Shown here: positions 25,237 through 31,925 of the stretch, one piece after another
Layout: the number at the start of each line of letters is the position of its first letter
How positions within the stretch are numbered: the stretch's first letter is position 1
From: Verrucosispora sp. NA02020
GTDB taxonomy: Bacteria > Actinomycetota > Actinomycetes > Mycobacteriales > Micromonosporaceae
Reading direction: 5' to 3'
DNA: 64,000 bases
NCBI RefSeq assembly: GCF_013364215.1
Contig: NZ_CP054923.1
Coordinates: 248,001 to 312,000, forward strand
Translations under genes and position numbers: made by a program
Notes under the pieces: generated by a model
The model's database searches: none
What the model was told of the DNA's origin: nothing
Seen by the model: only the letters and a program-made list of their open reading frames with translations

Positions 25237-26925
25237 TCATCCCGGCAGCGGTCGGCGGGACAGGTCGAAGCTGCGTCGCTCCGCGTGCCGGGCGGCCAGT
25301 TCCTGATAGAGCGGCTCGCGGTGGTCGCCGGCGCGGTCGTCGCCCGGACGGCCGAGGCTGCGGGCCAGCCGGTCCAGTGCCCCGGTGACCCAGGCCGGGT
25401 CGTCGTCCCGGGCCAGCCAGACGTTCAGGCAGGCCGAGGCGGCGAGCACGGTGGCGTACCGGGCGGGCAGGTCGAGCACCTCGACGCGGGCGTCCACGCC
25501 CAGGTCGGAGGGGTGCAGCGCGGCCCCCGCCTCGGCGAGGTCGCCGAGTTCGGCCGTGAACTGCCCGGCCAGCCGGCGGAGTCGCTGCTGCTCCGGCTCG
25601 TCGCCGGTGAGCCGGTCCACGGCCGCGCCCAGCGATCCGGCCAGGCCGTCCAGCCCGCCGGCGGAGACCCTTAGCCGCGCGAACGGCAGCTCGGGCAGTT
25701 CCTCGCCGATCCGGAACAGCGCCGGGTCGGCCGGCTCCGGATGCACCCAGCCGCGCCGCGCCAGCAGCGGCACCTGGGGAAGCATGGTGCCCAGGCAGGC
25801 GACACGGGCGGCGTGCCCGAACCCGGCCGGGGCCAGGTCGCGCAGCAGCTTCTGGAAGATCGCGTACCGGCCCTCGCGCAGGTAGAAGTGCGCCCCGAGC
25901 ACCAGGGAGAGCTGGTGCATCGCGTCCATCAGCCGCTTGCCCACCAGGTACTTCACGGCGGAGGCGTACATGCTGGTCTGGCCGGGCAGCAGGTGCAGCG
26001 CGCGGGCCGCGACCAGGCCGAGGCTGTCGCAGATCAGCAGATCCAGGTACGCGTCGACGAGCAGCCGCCGGACCTCGGGCTGGTCGGCGACGCGGTGGCC
26101 GTAGAGACGCCGGTCGGCGGCGAAGTCCATGGTCGACCGCAGACCCGAGTCGAGGACACCGGCGAGCATGCTGGGGATCGCGGTGCGGGTGAGCTGGAAC
26201 GAGCGCAGCGCGGTCTCGATGCCCTGACCGGGCCGACCCACCACCGCCTCGTCGTCCACCGGGCAGTCGGTGAACTCGATGCCGCCCAACTGCACGCCGC
26301 GCATGCCCACGCTCGGGTAGCGGGCCAGGTCACGCATCACGCCGTCCGGCAGCGTCTGCTTGTCGACCAGGATCTGCGAGTGGCTGCGGCTGCCCGGCCG
26401 CTCGTCGGTGCGGGCCAGCAGCACCAGCCCCCGTGCCCGCGTGACGTTGGTGACCACCTCCTTGCGTCCGGTCAGCCGCCACCCGCCGGTCGTGCCCGGC
26501 CGGGCCGCGAACTCGGCGCGGGAGAAGTCGTTGCCGTGCGCCAGTTCGTGGTAGGCCGAGGCGATCTTCTGGTTGGAGAGCAGCGTGTCGGCCACCCATC
26601 GGGTCTGCGTCGGTGAGCCGGCGGCCCAGACGTTGACCGACGAGATGAACGAGCTGACGCCGTAGCCGAGCCCCAGCGACGGGTCCCGCCGGAACACCGT
26701 CCGCAGCACCTGGATCAGGTCGTCGGCCCCGGCCAGCCGCCCGCCGTGGCGGCGTGGCACGAACTCGGCGTTGAGGCAGTACGCGTCGAGGGCGCGCTCG
26801 GCGGCGCCGAACACCTCGTCCTTCTCGTCGGCCACCAGCGCGGCCGTGCCGCCGAGCGGGTTGCCGTCGTCGGACGGGTCGCCGAGCAGGTGTTCCAGCT
26901 CGTCCAGCCGGGCGGGGGCCGTCAT
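25237..26925 (-). CDS. Large acyl-CoA dehydrogenase-like protein (562 aa)
   Basis: An ACAD-family protein with an extra ~170-residue C-terminal helical extension. The flavin-loop region reads ASAYHELAHGNDFSRAEFA (a variant of the usual T-E-P-x-x-G-S), then the central helix VLDSGLRSTMDFAADRRLYGHRVADQPEV. The C-terminal position that normally holds the catalytic Glu (EGT) reads AGFGHAARVA, so the base must be elsewhere or absent. ATG 26925 overlaps the upstream ACAD stop (ATGA). It probably acts on a carrier-bound chain together with its neighbour. Confidence 0.78.
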   Translation of the reverse strand: MTAPARLDELEHLLGDPSDDGNPLGGTAALVADEKDEVFGAAERALDAYCLNAEFVPRRHGGRLAGADDLIQVLRTVFRRDPSLGLGYGVSSFISSVNVWAAGSPTQTRWVADTLLSNQKIASAYHELAHGNDFSRAEFAARPGTTGGWRLTGRKEVVTNVTRARGLVLLARTDERPGSRSHSQILVDKQTLPDGVMRDLARYPSVGMRGVQLGGIEFTDCPVDDEAVVGRPGQGIETALRSFQLTRTAIPSMLAGVLDSGLRSTMDFAADRRLYGHRVADQPEVRRLLVDAYLDLLICDSLGLVAARALHLLPGQTSMYASAVKYLVGKRLMDAMHQLSLVLGAHFYLREGRYAIFQKLLRDLAPAGFGHAARVACLGTMLPQVPLLARRGWVHPEPADPALFRIGEELPELPFARLRVSAGGLDGLAGSLGAAVDRLTGDEPEQQRLRRLAGQFTAELGDLAEAGAALHPSDLGVDARVEVLDLPARYATVLAASACLNVWLARDDDPAWVTGALDRLARSLGRPGDDRAGDHREPLYQELAARHAERRSFDLSRRPLPG

Positions 26926-28556
26926 GACAGCTCCTTGAGGTCGTCGGTGAGCCGGTCGAAGGCGGCGGGGTCGGGCCGGTGACCGCCGATCCGGTCGACG
27001 ATCAGGGCCAGCGTGGCGGCCAGTTCCGGCCGGGCCGGCTCGGCGGACCACCGGTGCAGCACGGCGGCGGCGGCCAGGCACCACTCGTACCGTCGGGCCA
27101 GGTCGAACGCCTCGACGCCGGCCGTCACGCCCTGCGGCGGCAGGGCGGCCATCTCGTCGTGCAGCCGCTCGGCGGAGTCCAGGACGTACGCGGCGAGCCG
27201 CACCACGCTCTCCGGCGCCGTCGTGCGGACCTGCTCCACCAGGAAGGGCAGGCTCTGCACCAGGCTGCATCCGGTGCGGGAGAACAGCTCCAGGCGACCC
27301 GGGTCGGTGGGTGCGCCGACCTCGACGCCGTGCAGCCCTGCGCCGACCTCGACGCCCCGCAGCCCGGCGACGTCCCGGACCCGTTGCCGCCAGCCGGCCA
27401 CCAGACGCGGGAACTGGGTGATCAGCGAGTGCCGGTTGACGAAGGTGTTGCCGTCGAAGATGCCCACGATGCGGTGGTCCCGCTCCAGCTTCTGGAACGC
27501 GCCGTCGGCGTACACGGTGGTCAGGAACGCGCGGGCGCCGAGCAGCTCGCCGCACCGCGCGATCGCCTCGTCGACCAGGGTCGGCGCCAGCGCCTTCGCC
27601 ACCGCCGAGTAGACGCTCATCTCGCCGGTCAGCGCGCCGGCCGCCCGCCCGGCGAACAGCACCACCGACTCCGCCACCAGCGCGGCGGCGGAGATCTCCC
27701 CGAAGCTGCGCCGCACGTGCGGCAACTCGATCAGCCGACGACCGTAGAGCTCCCGCTCCCGCACGAACCGCAGGGTCAGCTCCCGGGCGTGGTCGACGGC
27801 GCCGAGCGAGAGCCCGGCCGCCATCACCCGGGTCAACTGGAGCGCCTTGAGCACGATCTCCAGGCCCGCACCGGGCCGCCCGACCAGCGCCTCGGGCGGC
27901 ACCACCGCACCGTCGAAGGCGAGGCCGCTGATGTCCGCGCCCCGGATGCCGTGCGTACGCGCCTTCGGCAACGTCCGGTAGCTGCCCGGGGCGAGCCGGT
28001 CCTTGTCGACCAGGAACAGGCTGTGGCCGCGTGCCCCGGCGTCGGCCGAGGTGCGGGCGAGCACGCAGACCGTCCCGGCCCGGGTGGCGTTGTTGATCGG
28101 CCACTTCTCGCCGTCCAGGCGGTACCCGTCCGGGCACTCGGTGGCGGTCAGCTCGCCGGCCACCAGGTCGCTGCCGTGCCCGCGCTCGGTCAGCGCCCAG
28201 GAGACCACCGCACCGGCCCGGATCCGCGCCCCGAGCCGCTCGGCCCGTTCCGGGTCACCGGCCACCCAGACGCAGACCGCGCCCAGGTAGGTCTTGGCGT
28301 GCGCGATCGCGGCGGTCAGGTCGTGCCGGGCGATCGTCCGGACCACCTCGACGAGCTGCGTGTGATCGGTCGACGCGCCGCCGAAGCGCGCCGGCACGTA
28401 CCAGTCGGGAACCCCCAGCTCGTCCAGCAGACGTACGGCGTCGGTGGGGAACGTCTCGGTCCGGTCCAGCTCGGCGACCCGGTCCGGGCGGAACGGCTCG
28501 GCCGTGGCCAGGGCGGCGTCCAGCAGGCCCGGCGAGATGGTGGTGACGGCGCTCAT
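26922..28556 (-). CDS. Large acyl-CoA dehydrogenase-like protein (544 aa)
   Basis: An ACAD-family protein paired with the 562-residue one. The N-terminal domain is followed by VVSWALTERGHGSDLVAGE (flavin loop with conserved T-E-x-x-x-G-S-D), then helices VDHARELTLRFVRERELYGRRLIELPHVRRS. At the usual catalytic-Glu site it reads VGIFDGNTFVN, so Glu is replaced by Asp. A ~150-residue C-terminal extension resembles that of its neighbour. The start overlaps the fatty acyl-AMP ligase stop (ATGA). Likely role: desaturation of the acyl-carrier, possibly as a heteromer with the 25237-26925 product. Confidence 0.8.
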   Translation of the reverse strand: MSAVTTISPGLLDAALATAEPFRPDRVAELDRTETFPTDAVRLLDELGVPDWYVPARFGGASTDHTQLVEVVRTIARHDLTAAIAHAKTYLGAVCVWVAGDPERAERLGARIRAGAVVSWALTERGHGSDLVAGELTATECPDGYRLDGEKWPINNATRAGTVCVLARTSADAGARGHSLFLVDKDRLAPGSYRTLPKARTHGIRGADISGLAFDGAVVPPEALVGRPGAGLEIVLKALQLTRVMAAGLSLGAVDHARELTLRFVRERELYGRRLIELPHVRRSFGEISAAALVAESVVLFAGRAAGALTGEMSVYSAVAKALAPTLVDEAIARCGELLGARAFLTTVYADGAFQKLERDHRIVGIFDGNTFVNRHSLITQFPRLVAGWRQRVRDVAGLRGVEVGAGLHGVEVGAPTDPGRLELFSRTGCSLVQSLPFLVEQVRTTAPESVVRLAAYVLDSAERLHDEMAALPPQGVTAGVEAFDLARRYEWCLAAAAVLHRWSAEPARPELAATLALIVDRIGGHRPDPAAFDRLTDDLKELS

Positions 28557-30325
28557 CGGGCCACCCCGGCCAGCTCACGATCCCGGTCGGTGGCGTCCAG
28601 GTGGGAGCGGACCTCCGGGGTGAGGTCGGCGTACGTGCCGGTGAGCGAGCCCTCCTGGAAGGCGCGACGGACCGCGACCCGCTGGATCTTGCCGCTGGTG
28701 GTCCGGGACACCCCGCCCGGGCGGACCAGCAGCACGCTCGCCTCCACGCCGAACTCGCGGGACAACCGGTGCCGCACCGCCGCCGAGATCCGGGCCAGCT
28801 CCTCCGGCGTCGCCCGGCCGGCCCGTACCTCGTGCACCAGGACCACCTGCTCCTCGGGCACCGGCACGCTGAACGCGGCTCCGACACCGAGCGCCAGCGC
28901 GGGATGCACGGTGCGCGCCTCGGCCTCCAGGTCCTGCGGATACAGGTTGCGGCCCCGGATGATCAGCAGCTCCTTGATCCGCCCGGAGATGTACAGCTCG
29001 TCGTCGAGGCGTACCCCGAGGTCGCCGGTGCGCAGGAAACCGCGCTCGCCACAGGCGGTCTCCGCGTCGAAGACGGCGGCCGTGGCCTCGGGGTTCTCCC
29101 AGTACCCGCGCGCGACGCTCGGTCCGCGCAGCCAGATCTCGCCCACCTCACCGTCGGGGAGCAGCACGTGGCGCTCCGGGTCGACGATGCGGATGTCCAT
29201 CTCGGACGTCGCGCCGCAGCCGACCAGGTCACGGGTGGCCTCGTCGGTGTCCGGCCCGACCGGTCGGGCCTGCCCCCGGCTTAGGTGCGCGGCGTCGACC
29301 CGGGTGATGCGGGGAAGCCGGTACTGCCCGACGCAGGAGACCGCAAGCGTCGCCTCGGCCAGCCCATAGCCGGGGCCGACCGCCTCCGGCCGCAGGCCGT
29401 AGGGCGCGAACCGGTCGCGGAAGCGGGCCAGCGTGCTCGCCTGGACCGGCTCGGCGCCGTTGACCGCGACCCGCCAACGGGACAGGTCCAGGCCGGCGAG
29501 CCTCTCCTCGGCGATCCGGTTCAGGCACATCTCGTAGGCGAAGTTGGGTGCCGGGGAGATCTGCACGTCGAAGCGGTCCACCAGGAACAACCAGCTCTGC
29601 GGGTGCCGCAGGAACACCGAGGCGGGCATGTGCACGGTGGTGCTGCCGACGTACAGCGGGGAGAGGAAGAGCCCGATCAGGCCGAAGTCGTGGTGCATCG
29701 GCAGCCAGCCGCCGTGCCGGGCGTCCGACGGCGCGCCGAGGATGCGCTGGTAGACCCCGGCGTTGTCGGCCAGGTTGCCGTGCGTCACCACGACGCCCCG
29801 GGGCTGGCTGGTGGACCCGGAGGTGTACTGGAGGAAGGCGATCCGGTCCGGGTCGTCGGGCAGGGCACGGAACTGTCCGACGTCGGGCAGCGCGGTCGCG
29901 TCGGTCACCAGACGCGGCAGGTCGCCCACCCCGGCCGCCTCCGCCCAGGTGGCCACGTCACCGGCCACCCGCTCCTCGGTGAGCAGGGCGGCGGCCCGCG
30001 CGTTGCGGACGATCGCGGTGAGCCGCTGGCTGCGGTGCTGCTGCCCGTCCGGCACCGGCACCACGATCGGGATCACGCCGGAGTACAGGCAGCCGAGGAC
30101 GGCGAGGGCCAACTGCGGGCCCGGCGGATAGAGCAGCATCGCCCGGTCGCCGGCGGCCAGCCGGTCCTGGAACAGCGCGCCGACCCGGCGGGCCGCGTCG
30201 TGGATCTGGGCGTACGAGTAGCTGATCGGGGCGTCGTCACGCATCGGGTCGGCCACGTAGGTGAACGCGGTCCGCTCGCCGAACTGCGCGACGTTGACCT
30301 CCATCCGGGCACTGAAGCTGGTCAC
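28553..30325 (-). CDS. Fatty acyl-AMP ligase (FAAL-type adenylating enzyme)
   Basis: A 590-residue ANL-superfamily enzyme. It has the AMP-binding P-loop LQYTSGSTSQPRGVVVTHGN, the FAAL-style start (FGERTAFTYV, ISYSYAQIHDAARRVGALF), WLPMHHDFGLIG, VNGAEPV, GPGYGLAEATLAVS and the hinge region GRIKELLIIRGRNLYPQDLE. It would activate a free fatty acid as the adenylate and pass it to a carrier protein. GTG 30325 overlaps the ferredoxin stop by 4 bp. It is the entry enzyme that supplies the acyl chain of this pathway. Confidence 0.9.
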   Translation of the reverse strand: MTSFSARMEVNVAQFGERTAFTYVADPMRDDAPISYSYAQIHDAARRVGALFQDRLAAGDRAMLLYPPGPQLALAVLGCLYSGVIPIVVPVPDGQQHRSQRLTAIVRNARAAALLTEERVAGDVATWAEAAGVGDLPRLVTDATALPDVGQFRALPDDPDRIAFLQYTSGSTSQPRGVVVTHGNLADNAGVYQRILGAPSDARHGGWLPMHHDFGLIGLFLSPLYVGSTTVHMPASVFLRHPQSWLFLVDRFDVQISPAPNFAYEMCLNRIAEERLAGLDLSRWRVAVNGAEPVQASTLARFRDRFAPYGLRPEAVGPGYGLAEATLAVSCVGQYRLPRITRVDAAHLSRGQARPVGPDTDEATRDLVGCGATSEMDIRIVDPERHVLLPDGEVGEIWLRGPSVARGYWENPEATAAVFDAETACGERGFLRTGDLGVRLDDELYISGRIKELLIIRGRNLYPQDLEAEARTVHPALALGVGAAFSVPVPEEQVVLVHEVRAGRATPEELARISAAVRHRLSREFGVEASVLLVRPGGVSRTTSGKIQRVAVRRAFQEGSLTGTYADLTPEVRSHLDATDRDRELAGVAR

Positions 30326-30540
30326 CGTTCACGCTCCTGCTGAGTCGTCTGAATCGAGATCGCTCGGTTGGGGCACAGGTGTGCGGCCTCCCGCACGGCC
30401 GGGACCCGGTCCGGCTCCGGCTCGGCCACCAGCAGCACGACCGTCCCGTGGTCGTCCTCGTCGAACACCTCCGGCGCGAGCCGGACGCAGTGCCCGGCGC
30501 CGAGACAGCGCTCCGCCGCGACGGTGAGCAGGACCGTCAT
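30322..30540 (-). CDS. [3Fe-4S]-type ferredoxin, P450 partner
   Basis: A 72-residue ferredoxin. RCLGAGHCVRLAPEVFD gives Cys12 and Cys18, and AHLCPNRAI gives the third Cys near residue 56, the three-Cys pattern of actinobacterial [3Fe-4S] ferredoxins that deliver electrons to cytochromes P450. It starts 4 bp after the P450 stop and overlaps the ligase gene by 4 bp. Confidence 0.92.
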   Translation of the reverse strand: MTVLLTVAAERCLGAGHCVRLAPEVFDEDDHGTVVLLVAEPEPDRVPAVREAAHLCPNRAISIQTTQQERER

Positions 30541-30544
30541 CGGG

Positions 30545-31738
30545 TCACCACCGCACCGGCAGCCGGCCGAGCCCGAACACCACGCCCTGCTTGACCGGGA
30601 CCTGCTCGACCGGTACGGCCAGGTGCAGCCCCGGGATCCGGGTGAACAGCGCCCGCAGCGCGATCAGCAGCTCCAGCCGTCCCAGGTGCTGGCCGACGCA
30701 CTGGTGGATGCCGAAGCCGAAGGTCAGGTGACCGCGTGCCGCCCGCCGTACGTCCAGCACGTCGGGGTCCGCGAACCGTTCCGCATCCCGGTTGGCCCCG
30801 GGGAGCAGCAGCACGATGCCCTCCCCGGCCCGGATCAGCTCGCCGTCCACCTCCAGGTCGGCGGTGGCGACGCGGACCGTGGCACCGGTGAGCGACAGGT
30901 ACCGCAGCAGCTCCTCGACCGCGTCCGGCCACCGCTCCGGCTCGGCCCGCAACAGGTCGAGCTGGGTACGCTCGGTGAGCAGAGTGAGCACGCTCATGCC
31001 CAGCGTGTTGACGGTGATGTCCTGTCCGGCGAGCACGATGGCGATGCCGAGGCCGGTCGCCTCCTCGACGGTCAGCTCGCCCTCGTCGATCCGCTCGACC
31101 AGATCCCGCAACTGGCCGTCCCGCAGCGTGTCCCGACCCTCGGTGAGCAGGTGGGTCAGGTAGCCGGTCATCGACCGGACCGGATTGAACCGCTTGTAGG
31201 TCACCGTCTGGAAGTGCGCGACGTCCGCCTCCGGCACCCCGAGCAGCCGACCCAGGACCTCCGCGACCAGCGGCTTGGCGAACACGTCGAGCAGGTCCAC
31301 CGGCGGCGACTCGGCCAGCATCCGGTCCAGGTAGGCGTCGGTGTACCGGACGATCTCCGGTTCCCAGGCGCTGATCCGCTTGTAGGTCAGGCTGGGCAGC
31401 ACCGCCCGCCGCTGCCGCGAGTGCGCCGGCGGATCGGTCCGCAGCAACGCCTCGATGGTCGCCGAACCGCTCTGCCGCAGCCCCGCCATGCCGGGCACCG
31501 GCACCGGCATGGCCGGCTGCCGGACGTCCACACTGGTGTCCGGGCTGGCCAGGATCGCCCGGGTCGCCGCGTACCCGGTGACGACCCAGACCGGACGGCC
31601 GTCGAACAGCCGCGCCCGGGTGACCGTCCCGCGCTCCCGCAGCTCCCGGTATTCCTCCGGCGGCTGGTACGGGCACTGACGCTTCAGGGGCAGCTCGGGT
31701 AGCTGCGTGATGTCTTCCGTGGCCACGGCTCTGCTCAC
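30545..31738 (-). CDS. Cytochrome P450 monooxygenase
   Basis: A 397-residue soluble bacterial P450. The heme loop is FGFGIHQCVGQHLG with Cys347 as thiolate ligand. The I-helix reads VLAGQDITVN, with Asp-Ile-Thr in place of the usual E/D-T-T. The ExxR helix fits EELLRYL. GTG 31738 has AGGGG upstream and gives a normal N terminus (VATEDITQLPELPLKRQCPYQPP); longer in-frame reading to 31813 is unlikely. It is the first gene of the operon and would hydroxylate or otherwise oxidise the acyl product. Confidence 0.93.
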   Translation of the reverse strand: MSRAVATEDITQLPELPLKRQCPYQPPEEYRELRERGTVTRARLFDGRPVWVVTGYAATRAILASPDTSVDVRQPAMPVPVPGMAGLRQSGSATIEALLRTDPPAHSRQRRAVLPSLTYKRISAWEPEIVRYTDAYLDRMLAESPPVDLLDVFAKPLVAEVLGRLLGVPEADVAHFQTVTYKRFNPVRSMTGYLTHLLTEGRDTLRDGQLRDLVERIDEGELTVEEATGLGIAIVLAGQDITVNTLGMSVLTLLTERTQLDLLRAEPERWPDAVEELLRYLSLTGATVRVATADLEVDGELIRAGEGIVLLLPGANRDAERFADPDVLDVRRAARGHLTFGFGIHQCVGQHLGRLELLIALRALFTRIPGLHLAVPVEQVPVKQGVVFGLGRLPVRW

Positions 31739-31763
31739 CGATACCGCCCCTCTCTCCCCCGCT

Positions 31764-31812
31764 TGTCTCATCGAAGACGAGTCTGCGGAGGTGAGAGAGT
31801 TTCGATAAGACA
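31764..31812. promoter_or_regulatory. Inverted repeat upstream of the biosynthetic operon
   Basis: TGTCTCATCGAA at 31764-31775 and TTCGATAAGACA at 31801-31812 form a 12-bp inverted repeat with one mismatch and a 25-bp spacer. It ends 26 bp upstream of the P450 start, in the region where the operon promoter must lie. The size and spacing suit a dimeric regulator binding two half-sites or a looped operator. Confidence 0.5.
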
Positions 31813-31835
31813 CCGCCGGGCGGCGGAAAGAGCGC

Positions 31836-31897
31836 CCGGCCGGGCATACCCGATCGGGTATGCCCGGCCGGTCAGGGTGGGTCGGCTCGGCCGACCC
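31836..31897 (-). terminator. Tandem hairpins, probable terminator
   Basis: A perfect 16-bp stem (31836-31851 with 31856-31871, loop GATC) is followed by an 8-bp stem (GGGTCGGC 31879-31886 with GCCGACCC 31890-31897, loop TCG). Read on the minus strand, both follow the gene that ends at 31926, and they insulate it from the operon promoter beyond. There is no T-run, as is common in actinomycetes. Confidence 0.7.
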
Positions 31898-31925
31898 CGC
31901 TACCTAGGGCGCGGGAGCCACTGGT

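Noticed and set aside
25237..28137. 966-codon minus-strand frame through both dehydrogenase genes
   Set aside because: Only the part from 26925 matches ACAD; the upstream half is a frame shadow of the other dehydrogenase.
26979..29369. 796-codon plus-strand open frame
   Set aside because: It is antisense to the dehydrogenase and FAAL genes, has the His/Arg/Gly composition of high-GC shadows and no family pattern.
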